Assembly (NCBI RefSeq): GCF_013200955.2
Contig: NZ_CP053697.2
Coordinates: forward strand, 868,001-932,000
Reading direction: 5' to 3'
Length of the DNA: 64,000 nucleotides
Source: Pseudomonas campi
Lineage (GTDB): Bacteria > Pseudomonadota > Gammaproteobacteria > Pseudomonadales > Pseudomonadaceae
The position numbers and the translations under genes are program-made. Under the pieces are notes generated by a model. It was given only the letters and a program-made list of their open reading frames with translations. It ran no database searches and was not told the DNA's origin. The stretch's first letter is position 1; every line of letters begins with the position of its first letter. This document shows positions 34,398 to 45,700 of this stretch, piece by piece.

Positions 34398-35846
34398 TCA
34401 GCCTTCAAGCTTCTTCTTCAGCAGCTCGTTGACCTGGCCGGGGTTGGCCTTGCCTTTCGAGGCTTTCATGGCCTGGCCGACGAAGAAGCCGAACATCTTG
34501 CCGCGCTTGGCTTCGTCGCTGGCGCGGTACTGTTCGACCTGCTCGGCGTTGGCCGCCAGCACTTCGTCGAGCATCGACTCGATGGCGCCGGAGTCGGTGA
34601 CCTGCTTGAGGCCCTTGTTCTCGATCACTTCATCGGCCGTGGCGCCTTCACCGGCGGCCAGGGCTTCGAAGACCATCTTGGCGATCTTGCCGCTGATGGT
34701 GTTGTCCTTGATGCGCAGAATCATGCCGCCCAACTGCTCGGCGGAAACCGGTGACTGGTCGATGTCCAGGTTGTCCTTGTTGAGCAGGCTGGACAGCTCG
34801 CCCATCACCCAGTTGGCAGCCAGCTTGGCATCGCCGCATACGGCGTTGACCGCCTCGAAGTAGTCGGCCAGTTCGCGGCTGGCGGCCAGCACATCGGCGT
34901 CATAGGCGGACAGGCCGAACTCGCGCTCGAAGCGCTCGCGCTTCTGCACCGGCAGTTCCGGCAGGCTGGCGCGAATCTCGTCGAGGAAGCTCTGCTCGAT
35001 CACCACCGGCAGCAGGTCAGGGCAGGGGAAGTAACGGTAGTCGTTGGCTTCTTCCTTGCTGCGCATGGAACGCGTCTGGTCCTTGTTCGGGTCGTACAGG
35101 CGGGTTTCCTGCACCACCTTGCCGCCGTCTTCGATCAGCTCGATCTGCCGTTGCACTTCGTGGTTGATGGCCTTCTCGATGAAGCGGAACGAGTTGACGT
35201 TCTTGATCTCGGCGCGGGTACCGAACTCGGCCTGGCCCTTGGGGCGTACCGAGACGTTGCAGTCGCAGCGCAGCGAGCCTTCGGCCATGTTGCCGTCGCA
35301 GATGCCCAGGTAGCGCACCAGGGCGTGGATCGCCTTGACGTAGGCCACCGCTTCCTTGGCCGAACGGATGTCCGGCTCGGAGACGATTTCCAGCAGCGGC
35401 GTGCCGGCGCGGTTGAGGTCGATGCCGCTCATGCCGTGGAAGTCTTCGTGCAGGCTCTTGCCGGCGTCTTCTTCCAGATGCGCGCGGGTGATACCGATGC
35501 GCTTCTGCGTGCCGTCTTCCAGGGTGATGTCGAGGAAGCCCTTGCCGACGATGGGGTGATCCATCTGGCTGGTCTGGTAGCCCTTGGGCAGGTCCGGGTA
35601 GAAATAGTTCTTGCGCGCGAAGACGTTGCTCGGCGCGATGTGCGCGTCGATCGCCAGGCCGAACTTGCAGGCCATGCGCACCGCCTCGGCGTTGAGCACC
35701 GGCAGGGTGCCGGGCATGCCCAGGTCAATCAGGCTGGCCTGGGTGTTGGGCTCGGCGCCGAAGGTGGTGGCGCTGGCCGAGAAGATCTTCGATTGGGTGC
35801 TGAGCTGGGCGTGGATTTCCAGGCCGATTACGGTTTCCCATTGCAT
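34398..35846 (-). CDS. gatB: Asp-tRNA(Asn)/Glu-tRNA(Gln) amidotransferase subunit B
   Basis: 482-residue subunit of the GatCAB amidotransferase that converts mischarged Glu-tRNA(Gln) or Asp-tRNA(Asn) to the correct amidated form. The N-terminal kinase-like core opens [20 protein letters not shown], and the metal/ammonia channel region [20 protein letters not shown] is intact. The C-terminal YqeY-like tRNA-binding tail ends in [20 protein letters not shown]. Last gene of gatCAB, 11 bases after gatA. Confidence 0.96.
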   Translation of the reverse strand: MQWETVIGLEIHAQLSTQSKIFSASATTFGAEPNTQASLIDLGMPGTLPVLNAEAVRMACKFGLAIDAHIAPSNVFARKNYFYPDLPKGYQTSQMDHPIVGKGFLDITLEDGTQKRIGITRAHLEEDAGKSLHEDFHGMSGIDLNRAGTPLLEIVSEPDIRSAKEAVAYVKAIHALVRYLGICDGNMAEGSLRCDCNVSVRPKGQAEFGTRAEIKNVNSFRFIEKAINHEVQRQIELIEDGGKVVQETRLYDPNKDQTRSMRSKEEANDYRYFPCPDLLPVVIEQSFLDEIRASLPELPVQKRERFEREFGLSAYDADVLAASRELADYFEAVNAVCGDAKLAANWVMGELSSLLNKDNLDIDQSPVSAEQLGGMILRIKDNTISGKIAKMVFEALAAGEGATADEVIENKGLKQVTDSGAIESMLDEVLAANAEQVEQYRASDEAKRGKMFGFFVGQAMKASKGKANPGQVNELLKKKLEG

Positions 35847-35857
35847 GTGCGTCGTCC

Positions 35858-37309
35858 TCAGAAGCCGGTCGGTGCTTGTGTGTGCCAGTCAGTGACCTGT
35901 TGGTACTGATGGGCGACATTCAGCAGGCGACCTTCCTGGAAGTAGGGCGCAAGCAGTTGCACGCCAACCGGCAGACCGTCGACGAAGCCGGCGGGCATGG
36001 ACAGGCCGGGGATGCCGGCCAGGTTGGCGGTGATGGTGTAGATGTCTTCCAGGTATTCGGCGACCGGATCGTTGTTCTTCGCGCCGATCTTCCAGGCCAG
36101 GTTCGGCGTGGTTGGGCCGAGGATCACGTCGACGTCGTTGAAGGCGGCGACGAAGTCGTTCTTGATCAGGCGGCGGATCTTCTGCGCCTTCAGGTAGTAG
36201 GCGTCGTAGTAGCCGGCGGACAACGCATAGGTGCCGACCATGATGCGCCGCTTCACTTCGGCACCGAAGCCTTCGCCACGCGAGCGCTTGTATAGGTCTT
36301 CGAGGTTGACCGGGTTCTCGCAGCGGTAGCCGAAACGCACGCCGTCGAAGCGCGACAGGTTGGAGCTGGCTTCGGCCGGGGCGATCACGTAGTAGGCCGG
36401 GATCGCGTGCTGCATATTTGGCAGACTGATCTCTTTAACTGTGGCACCGAGCTTCTTCAGCTCTTCGACCACGGCCAGTACTTTATCGGCGATGCGGCTA
36501 TCGAGGCCGGCACCGAAGTATTCCTTCGGCAGGCCGATGCGCAGGCCGCTCAGCGGCTGGTTCAGCGCGGCGAGATAATCGTCCACCGGCTGATCGACGC
36601 AGGTACTGTCCTTGGCGTCGAAACCGGCCATGCCGCTCAGCATCAGCGCGCAGTCCTCGGCGGTGCGGGCCAGCGGGCCGCCCTGGTCGAGGCTGGAGGC
36701 ATAGGCGATCATGCCCCAGCGCGAGACGCGACCGTAGGTCGGCTTGATCCCGGTGAGGTTGGTCAGCGCCGCCGGCTGGCGGATCGAGCCGCCGGTATCG
36801 GTGCCGGTGGCGGCCGGAATCAGACGGGCGGCGACGGCAGCCGCGGAGCCGCCGGAGGAGCCGCCCGGTACGCGGGTCAGATCCCAGGGGTTCTTCACCG
36901 GGCCGTAGTGGCTGGATTCGTTGGCCGAACCCATGGCGAACTCGTCCATGTTCAGCTTGCCGAGGGTCACGCTGCCAGCGGCGGCGAGCTTCTCGACCAC
37001 GGTGGCGTTGTAGGGGGCCTTGAAGCCGCTGAGGATCTTCGAGCCGCAGCTGGTGAGGATGTTCTGGGTGCAGAACAAATCCTTGTGTGCGATCGGTGCG
37101 CCGAGCAGGGCGCCCGTTTCGCCGGCGGCGCGGCGGGCGTCGGCGGCCTTGGCCTGGCTGAGGGCCAGTTCTTCGGTGACGCTGATAAAGCTGTTGAGCT
37201 GCGGATCGAGTTGCTGGATACGCGTCAGCAGCGAGCGGGTCAGCTCTTCGGAAGAGAACTGCTTGCCGGCGAGGCCTTGGGCGATCTCGGCGAGGGTCAG
37301 TTGATGCAT
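35858..37309 (-). CDS. gatA: Asp-tRNA(Asn)/Glu-tRNA(Gln) amidotransferase subunit A
   Basis: 483-residue amidase subunit that liberates ammonia from glutamine. The Ser-cisSer-Lys triad of the amidase signature family is visible: Lys76 in IAHKDLF, the cis-serine about residue 152 in [17 protein letters not shown], and the nucleophile about Ser176 in [11 protein letters not shown]. It lies 16 bases after gatC and 11 before gatB in a tight operon. Confidence 0.97.
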   Translation of the reverse strand: MHQLTLAEIAQGLAGKQFSSEELTRSLLTRIQQLDPQLNSFISVTEELALSQAKAADARRAAGETGALLGAPIAHKDLFCTQNILTSCGSKILSGFKAPYNATVVEKLAAAGSVTLGKLNMDEFAMGSANESSHYGPVKNPWDLTRVPGGSSGGSAAAVAARLIPAATGTDTGGSIRQPAALTNLTGIKPTYGRVSRWGMIAYASSLDQGGPLARTAEDCALMLSGMAGFDAKDSTCVDQPVDDYLAALNQPLSGLRIGLPKEYFGAGLDSRIADKVLAVVEELKKLGATVKEISLPNMQHAIPAYYVIAPAEASSNLSRFDGVRFGYRCENPVNLEDLYKRSRGEGFGAEVKRRIMVGTYALSAGYYDAYYLKAQKIRRLIKNDFVAAFNDVDVILGPTTPNLAWKIGAKNNDPVAEYLEDIYTITANLAGIPGLSMPAGFVDGLPVGVQLLAPYFQEGRLLNVAHQYQQVTDWHTQAPTGF

Positions 37310-37325
37310 GGGGAACCCTTTCCTT

Positions 37326-38872
<1,547 letters not shown>

Positions 38873-38891
38873 TCCTGACGACGTAAGCCGA

Positions 38892-38924
38892 AGCCGGAAG
38901 CCTGTTCTTCCGGCTTTCGATTTT
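38892..38924 (+). terminator. Terminator/attenuator between mreB and mreC
   Basis: Nine-base perfect stem AGCCGGAAG (38892-38900) / CTTCCGGCT (38907-38915), then TTCGATTTT. It should reduce transcription into mreC, as is often seen where MreB is needed in excess over MreCD. Confidence 0.65.
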
Positions 38925-39041
38925 GTGCGGTATGGGTGTGTGCGCCGCGTCTGTCCTGTCACCCTGGCTGGGGCGCTAGACTGCGCAGCAGGCTGTATCC
39001 ATGCGGCATGATCGACGCGATGTCGGTCATCAACAGGTTCT

Positions 39042-39056
39042 AGGGGATTCGCCATC
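39042..39056 (+). promoter_or_regulatory. Ribosome-binding site that points to an ATC start for mreC
   Basis: AGGGGA (39042-39047), six bases, then ATC (39054-39056). No ATG, GTG or TTG lies in frame between the stop at 39009 and GTG 39102, and the protein conserved in relatives starts around here. Confidence 0.6.
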
Positions 39057-40082
39057 AAACCGCTATTCGCCAAAGGTCCATCGCTGGGCGTACGACTGCT
39101 TGTGCTGGTCGTGCTGTCGGCTGTGCTGATGGTGGTGGATGCGCGCTTCACCGTACTCCAGCCGCTGCGTGCGCAGATGGGCTTGCTGGTCGAGCCGGTG
39201 TTCTGGGTCGGCCGCCTGCCGGTGACCCTGTGGAAAGCGGCGACCCAGGAACTCAGCAGCCGCAACGAGCTGGTTGCCGAGAACGAAAAGCTCAAGGCGG
39301 AAATGCTCCTGCTGCAGCGTCGCGTGCAGAAGCTCGCCGCGTTGACCGAGCAGAACGTGCGCCTGCGTGAGCTGCTCAACTCTTCCTCGCTGGTGGAGGA
39401 GAAGGTGATTGCCACCGAGCTGATCGGCATCGATCCCAATCCCTTCACCCATCGCATCCTGATCGACAAGGGTGAGCAGGACGGCGTGTTCCTCGGCCAG
39501 CCGGTGCTCGATGCTCGTGGCCTGATGGGCCAGGTGGTCGAGGTCATGCCTTACGCGGCGCGGGTGCTGTTGCTCACCGATACCAGCCACAGCATTCCGG
39601 TGCAGGTCAATCGCAATGGCCTGCGTGCCATTGCGGCCGGCAGCGGCAACCCCGAGCGCCTGGAACTGCGCCATGTGGCCGATACCGCCGATATCAAGGT
39701 GGGTGATCTGCTGGTCAGCTCCGGTATGGGCCAGCGTTTCCCGGCCGGTTACCCGGTGGCCATGGTCAGCGAAGTGATTCATGACTCCGGCCAGCCGTTC
39801 GCCATCGTGCGGGCGGTGCCGACTGCGGCGCTGAATCGCAGCCGCCACATGCTGCTGGTGGATGTCGACCGGCGCAGCGCTGAAGAACGCGCCACCGCTG
39901 CCGCCGAGGCCCAGCAGCAAGCCGATAGCCAGGCGCCGGCAGTGCCTGACGCGGCAGTGCCCGCTCCAGGACCAGCAGTACCGGCAGTGCCCGGCGCGAC
40001 TGCGGTGACGCCAGCTCCGGCGCTGCCTGCAGTGGAAGCCGCTCCGGCGTTACCACCCGCCGATAGTCAGGAGACCCACTGA
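39054..40082 (+). CDS. mreC: Rod-shape-determining protein MreC, probable ATC start
   Basis: Periplasmic scaffold of the elongasome, anchored by one N-terminal helix (LLVLVVLSAVLMVVDARF), with a coiled coil (AATQELSSRNELVAENEKLK...) and the beta-domain (AARVLLLTDTSHSIPVQVNR). From ATC 39054 the protein is 342 residues and opens (M)KPLFAKGPSLGVRLL, which I recall as the usual pseudomonad MreC N-terminus. Starting at GTG 39102 would lose those residues and half the anchor's flank. ATC is a rare initiator, known best for infC. The last ~70 residues are an Ala/Pro-rich tail. The stop overlaps the mreD start (TGATG). Confidence 0.9.
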   Translation: MKPLFAKGPSLGVRLLVLVVLSAVLMVVDARFTVLQPLRAQMGLLVEPVFWVGRLPVTLWKAATQELSSRNELVAENEKLKAEMLLLQRRVQKLAALTEQNVRLRELLNSSSLVEEKVIATELIGIDPNPFTHRILIDKGEQDGVFLGQPVLDARGLMGQVVEVMPYAARVLLLTDTSHSIPVQVNRNGLRAIAAGSGNPERLELRHVADTADIKVGDLLVSSGMGQRFPAGYPVAMVSEVIHDSGQPFAIVRAVPTAALNRSRHMLLVDVDRRSAEERATAAAEAQQQADSQAPAVPDAAVPAPGPAVPAVPGATAVTPAPALPAVEAAPALPPADSQETH

Positions 40083-40570
40083 TGGTGGCGACACGTTCCG
40101 CTCACGGCTGGGTGATCTGGGCCAGCCTGGCGTTTGCCCTGTTGCTTAGCGTGGCACCCATGCCGGACTTCATGGCCATCGGCCGCCCGCTGTGGCTGGC
40201 GCTGTTTCTCTCCTACTGGGCGCTGGCGGTGCCGCACCGCCTGGGCATGGTCTCGGCCTGGGTGTTCGGCCTGCTGGCGGATGTGCTGAATGGCTCGCTG
40301 CTGGGTCTCAATGCCCTGGTCCTGACCCTGATCGTGTTCCTCGTGCTGTCACTGCAGCGGCGTTTGCGCATGTTCCCCATGTGGCAGCAGAGCCTGGTGC
40401 TGCTGGTGGTATTCGGCCTGGCCCAGCTGGTGCATCTGTGGCTGAATGCCCTGACCGGCAACCGCCAGCCGACCCTCGAATTCGTCTTCCCGGCGCTGGT
40501 CAGCGCCTTGCTCTGGCCCTGGGTGTTCGCCATCCTGCGTGGGCTGCAACAGCGCTTCGGCGTTCACTGA
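40082..40570 (+). CDS. mreD: Rod-shape-determining membrane protein MreD
   Basis: 162-residue inner-membrane protein with about five helices ([60 protein letters not shown]). It is part of the MreBCD elongation complex with RodA and PBP2. The start overlaps the mreC stop by one base, so synthesis is coupled. Confidence 0.94.
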   Translation: MVATRSAHGWVIWASLAFALLLSVAPMPDFMAIGRPLWLALFLSYWALAVPHRLGMVSAWVFGLLADVLNGSLLGLNALVLTLIVFLVLSLQRRLRMFPMWQQSLVLLVVFGLAQLVHLWLNALTGNRQPTLEFVFPALVSALLWPWVFAILRGLQQRFGVH

Positions 40571-40625
40571 ATCGGCGTCGGCCGCGGTGCCGACGACTGC
40601 CATTCCTCGACAGGGAGATGTCTGC

Positions 40626-41225
40626 ATGGCCACCCTCTACCTGGCCTCGGGTTCCCCACGGCGCCGTGAACTGCTGGCGCAGATCGGTGTGCCCTTCGTC
40701 ACGTTAAGCGCCTCTGTCGATGAAACCGCATTGCCTGGCGAGGCTGCACCTGGCTATGTAGAACGCCTGGCGCTGGATAAAGCGCGCGCCGGGCTGGCCA
40801 CTCTGGGCGATTGCGGCGATGCTGTGGTCCTCGGGGCGGATACCGCCGTGGTGCTCGACGGGCAGATTCTCGGCAAGCCGCAGGATCGCGCCGAGGCGCT
40901 GGGTATGCTGGCGGCGCTGTCCGGGCGCGAGCATCAAGTGCTGACGGCGGTGGCGCTGGTCAGTCATTCGCGCAGTGCCGTGCAGGTGGTGACCAGTCGG
41001 GTCAGTTTCCGTGCCCTGCAGCCCGGTGAGGCCGAGGCCTACTGGGCCACCGGGGAGCCCTGCGACAAGGCAGGCAGTTATGGTATTCAAGGCTTGGCGG
41101 CAGTGTTCGTCAGCCAGTTGCAGGGCAGTTACTCGGCGGTGGTCGGTTTGCCCTTGTGCGAGACCGCACAGCTACTCAACGAATTCGCAATTCCGTGCTG
41201 GCAGCCACTGCCGGTCAACAGTTAA
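40626..41225 (+). CDS. maf: Maf-family nucleotide pyrophosphatase (dTTP/UTP type, YhdE)
   Basis: 199-residue housekeeping pyrophosphatase that hydrolyses dTTP, UTP and modified pyrimidine triphosphates. The start at ATG 40626 follows AGGGAG and gives [20 protein letters not shown]; an earlier in-frame start would overlap mreD. The catalytic motif [20 protein letters not shown] and the later [20 protein letters not shown] match YhdE rather than YceF. Followed by rng, as in many gammaproteobacteria. Confidence 0.93.
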   Translation: MATLYLASGSPRRRELLAQIGVPFVTLSASVDETALPGEAAPGYVERLALDKARAGLATLGDCGDAVVLGADTAVVLDGQILGKPQDRAEALGMLAALSGREHQVLTAVALVSHSRSAVQVVTSRVSFRALQPGEAEAYWATGEPCDKAGSYGIQGLAAVFVSQLQGSYSAVVGLPLCETAQLLNEFAIPCWQPLPVNS

Positions 41226-41285
41226 GAAGCTGCCGGCCCGGCATGTGGTTCGTGGCCGGCAGCTTCATCGCGCAGAGTGGGATGC

Positions 41286-42743
41286 ATGAGCGAAGAGATC
41301 CTGATCAACATCACGCCGATGGAATCGCGCGTGGCGGTGGTAGAAAACGGTGTGCTGCAGGAAGTGCATGTCGAGCGCACTCAGCGCCGCGGCATCGTCG
41401 GCAACATCTATAAGGGCAAGGTGGTGCGCGTGCTGCCAGGCATGCAGGCGGCCTTTATCGACATCGGCCTGGATCGCGCGGCCTTCATTCACGCGGCCGA
41501 GATTTCCACCCGCGAAGGCAGCGCGGTGGAAAGCATCAGCGCCCTAGTGCATGAGGGCCAGAGCCTGGTGGTGCAGGTGACCAAGGACCCGATCGGCACC
41601 AAGGGCGCGCGGCTGACCACCCATCTGTCGATTCCTTCGCGCTACCTGGTGTACATGCCGCGTACCGCGCATGTCGGCATTTCGCTGAAGATCGAGGAAG
41701 AGGCCGAGCGCGAGCGCCTCAAACAGGTGGTCACCGATTGCGTGGCCGCCGAGGGCATCGAGGAGGCCGGTGGCTTTATCCTGCGCACTGCCGCCGAGGG
41801 CGCCAGTGCCGACGAGATCCTCGCCGATATCCGCTACCTGCGCCGTTTGTGGGAGCAGGTAGCCGGGCAGATGCAGAGCGCCAAGACGCCTTCGGTGATC
41901 TACGAGGATCTGTCCCTGGCCCTGCGCACCCTGCGCGACCTGGTCAACCCGAAGATCGAGAAGATCCGCATCGACTCGCGCGAGACCTTCCAGAAGATCA
42001 CCCAGTTCGTCGACGAATTGATGCCGGAGATATCCGATCGCCTGGAGCACTACCCAGGCGAGCGACCGATCTTCGACCTGTACGGCGTCGAGGACGAGAT
42101 CCAGCGCGCCCTGGAGCGCAAGGTGCCGCTCAAGTCCGGCGGTTACCTGGTGGTCGACCCGGCCGAGGCGATGACCACCATTGACGTCAACACCGGCGCC
42201 TTTGTCGGCCATCGCACTCTCGAAGAGACCATCTTCAAGACCAACCTCGAGGCCGCCACCGCGATTGCCCGCCAGCTGCGCCTGCGCAATATCGGCGGGA
42301 TCATCATCATCGACTTCATCGACATGGAAGATGAAGAGCACCAGCGCCAGGTGCTGCGTACCCTGGAAAAGCAGCTGGAGCGCGACCACGCCAAGACCAA
42401 CATCATCGGCATCACCGAACTGGGCCTGGTGCAGATGACCCGCAAGCGCACCCGCGAGAGCCTTGAGCAGGTGCTGTGCGAGTCCTGCAGCAGCTGTCAG
42501 GGCCGCGGCAAGCTGAAGACCCCGGAAACCATCTGCTACGAGATCTTCCGCGAAATTCTCCGCGAGGCGCGGGCCTATCAGGCCGAGGGCTACCGGGTAC
42601 TGGCCAATCAGAAGGTGGTCGATTGCCTGCTCGACGAGGAGTCGGGCAATGTCGCCGATCTCGAGGCCTTTATCGGGCGCACCATCAAGTTCCAGGTGGA
42701 AAGCATGTACTCCCAGGAGCAATACGATGTGGTGCTGCTCTGA
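41286..42743 (+). CDS. rng: Ribonuclease G
   Basis: 485-residue endoribonuclease that matures the 5' end of 16S rRNA and turns over some mRNAs. The start at ATG 41286 (MSEEILINITPMESRVAVVE) is the family's. An S1 domain (about 35-125, YKGKVVRVLPGMQAAFIDIG) is followed by the RNase H-like catalytic part with Mg2+ ligands Asp300 (TTIDVNTG) and Asp343 (IIIDFIDM), and the Zn-link CESCSSC near residue 400. It lacks the long C-terminal scaffold of RNase E. It is 60 bases after maf and 30 before yhdP. Confidence 0.96.
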   Translation: MSEEILINITPMESRVAVVENGVLQEVHVERTQRRGIVGNIYKGKVVRVLPGMQAAFIDIGLDRAAFIHAAEISTREGSAVESISALVHEGQSLVVQVTKDPIGTKGARLTTHLSIPSRYLVYMPRTAHVGISLKIEEEAERERLKQVVTDCVAAEGIEEAGGFILRTAAEGASADEILADIRYLRRLWEQVAGQMQSAKTPSVIYEDLSLALRTLRDLVNPKIEKIRIDSRETFQKITQFVDELMPEISDRLEHYPGERPIFDLYGVEDEIQRALERKVPLKSGGYLVVDPAEAMTTIDVNTGAFVGHRTLEETIFKTNLEAATAIARQLRLRNIGGIIIIDFIDMEDEEHQRQVLRTLEKQLERDHAKTNIIGITELGLVQMTRKRTRESLEQVLCESCSSCQGRGKLKTPETICYEIFREILREARAYQAEGYRVLANQKVVDCLLDEESGNVADLEAFIGRTIKFQVESMYSQEQYDVVLL

Positions 42744-42773
42744 GATGACCCGCATTCGCCTGGATAGTCCTGC

Positions 42774-45700
42774 ATGAGTCGGCTGGCGCGCCTGCTTGTC
42801 TCCCTGTTGCGCACCGCCCTCGGGCTGTGCGCCCTGGGTTTGGTGCTGGCGGCGCTGTATGCCAGCCTCGGTCGCGAACTGATCCCGCTGGTGGCGGAGT
42901 ACCGCGACGAGGTGCAGAGCAAGGCCCAGGCCGCGCTCGGCATGCCGCTGAGCATCGGCAGTCTGGAGGGACGCTGGAGTGGCCTGGCGCCGCTGCTGTT
43001 TGCCCACGACGTGCAGCTGGGCAGTGGCGCCAGCAGTATTCGCCTGGATCAGGTGCGGGTGGTGCCCGATGTGCTGCAGAGCCTGTTGAGCCGCCAGTTG
43101 CACATCGCCAACCTGGAGCTGGATGGCCTGCAGCTCAGCCTGCGCGAGGATGAGCAGGGCGCCTGGAGTGTCGAGGGCCTGCCGGTGCGTGCCGCGGGCG
43201 CGCAGAAAGCCGATCCGCAACAGCTCCTGCAGAGTCTGCAGCGCATCAGCACCCTGTCGCTGCTGGACAGCCAGCTGACCCTCGAACCCTTCGAGCAGCC
43301 CCCCCTGAGCTTCACCTACGCTAACCTGACCCTGCGCAGCGGCGTACAGCGCCAGCGTATCGACGCCCGTCTGCTGCTGCCCGATGGTCAGCCACTGGCC
43401 CTGCGCCTGCGTACCCGCCTGCAGCCCACGGATTGGCAGAACAGCCAGGCCGAGTTGTACCTCAGCCTGCCGCAGAGTGATTGGGCGCGCTGGCTGCCGA
43501 AAGGCCTGACGCAGGCCTGGCGCCTGGAAAAACTGCAGGCTGGTGGCGAATTCTGGCTGGACTGGCACGACGGCCAGGTGCAACGCGCCGTGGCGCGCCT
43601 GCATGCCCCCGAGCTGAGTGGCGGCTATGCCCAGCGCAAGGCGGTCAAGGTGCAGGACCTGGCGCTGAGCGCCTTTTTCACCCGCACGGACACTGGCTTC
43701 GACCTGCTGCTCGACTCCCTGGCCCTGAGCCTGGGCGAGACCCGCTGGGGCGAGGTACAGCTGGCGCTGCGCCAGCAGAGCGCGGCAGAGGGGCGCGAGG
43801 CGCAATGGACGCTGAGCGCCGACCGTCTCGATCTGGCCCCGCTCGGCCCGGTGGTGAGCGCCCTGGCGCCGCTGCCCGAGCAGGCGGCCGAGGCGTTGCA
43901 GGCCCTGCGCCCGCAGGGGCTGCTGAGCAATATCCAGCTGACCTATCGTCCGCAGCTGACGAGTGCCGACCGCCTGCAGTACTCGCTGAATCTGGCGCAG
44001 GTCGGCATCAGTCCCTGGCATGGCATTCCGGCGGTGGAGAATGCCAGCGGCAGTGTCAGCGGCAATCTCACCGACGGCGAAGGGCGGCTGGTCAGTGAGA
44101 ACTTCGGCCTGCACTTCGATCAGCTGTTTCCGGCCATGTGGCACTACCGCACGGCCGGTGCGCAGCTGCTCTGGCACTACGATGACGCCGGGTTGACCCT
44201 GCGCAGCCCCTATCTGCAGGTGGTTGGCGAAGAGGGCGCGGTAGCTGGCGACTTCCTCGTGCGCCTGCGCAAGGACCCGGCCGAAGAAGACTACATGGAC
44301 CTGCGCGTGGGCATTCGCAATGGCGATGCGCAGTTCACCGGCAAGTACTTGCCGACCCGCTCCCCGGGCATGAGCCCCAAGCTCAGCGAGTGGCTGAACA
44401 GCGCCATTCGTGCCGGCAAGGTCGATGAGGGCTATTTCCAGTACCAGGGCTCGTTGCTCAAGGGCGCCGATGCCGCAGCGCGCAGCCTCAGCCTGTATTT
44501 CCGCGTGCATGATGCCGAGCTGGCCTTCCAGCCGGGCTGGCCGGTGCTGCGCGAGGCGCGTGGCGAGGTGCTGATCGAGGACAGTGGCGTGCGCGTGCGG
44601 GTCCCGGAAGGGCGCCTGCTGGATAGCCGGCTCACGGCGGTCAACGTCGATATTCCGCAGGTTGGTCCGGGGCGGGTGCCGCGCCTGAACGTGCAGGGGC
44701 AGGTGCAGAGCAGCGTGGTGGATGCCCTGAAAATTCTCCAGGAAGCGCCGCTGGGTACCGCAGATACTTTTGCTGGCTGGCGCGGTGAAGGGCCGTTGAG
44801 CGGCAAGCTCAACCTCGACATTCCCCTGGCTCAGGGCCAGCCGCCCAGGGTACAGGTGGATTTCGCCACCGAGGGCGCACGCCTGCAACTGAGCACGCCG
44901 GCGCTGCAACTGAGCCAGATCAAGGGCGCCTTCCGCTTCGATACGGCCAGCGGCCTGAGTGCCCCGGACATTCGCGCCCAGGTGCTTGGCCATGCCGTGC
45001 GCGGGCGGGCGATTGCCGGCGGCGCGCGGGGCAAGGCGCGCACGCGGATCGAGGCCAGCGGCCAGGTGCCGCTAGCGACCCTGAGCAACTGGCTGGGCGT
45101 GACCCAGGCGCTGCCACTGAGTGGCGAGCTGCCCTATGCCCTGAGCCTGAGCCTGGACGGCGCCGACAGCCAGTTGCGCGTCAGCTCCGACCTCAAGGGC
45201 CTGGCCATCGACCTGCCTGCGCCTTTCGGCAAGGTCGCTGCGGACAGTCGCGAAGCCGTCTGGCGCATGACCCTGCAGGGCAATGAGCGGCGCTACTGGC
45301 TGGATTATGCCGGTCAGGCCAGCCTGGCTTTTGCTGCCGCGCCGGGGCAGGTGTTGCAGGGGCGCGGCGAGTTGCGCCTGGGTGGCGTCGCGGCCAGCTT
45401 GCCCGGTGCCCCAGGCCTGCGCGTTGCCGGGCGCCTCAGTGAGCTGGACTGGTCCGCCTGGCAAGCCTTGAGCAAGCAGTATGGCGGTTCGCCCGGCGCG
45501 ACCGGCAACCTGCAGTTCCTGCGTGGCGCCGACCTGCAGATCGAGCGTTTCAGTGGCTTCGGTACCCAGGTCGACAACCTGGCGGCCAAGCTCGCACGCA
45601 GCAGTCACGGTTGGCAGCTCGACCTGGCCAGCACGCTGCTGGAAGGACGGGTCAATCTGCCGGATGCCGCCGGCGCGCCGATCGTCGTTGATCTGGCACG

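Noticed and set aside
41544..44993. 1149-codon open frame on the minus strand opposite rng and yhdP
   Set aside because: It spans two well-supported genes on the other strand and has no recognisable protein features.
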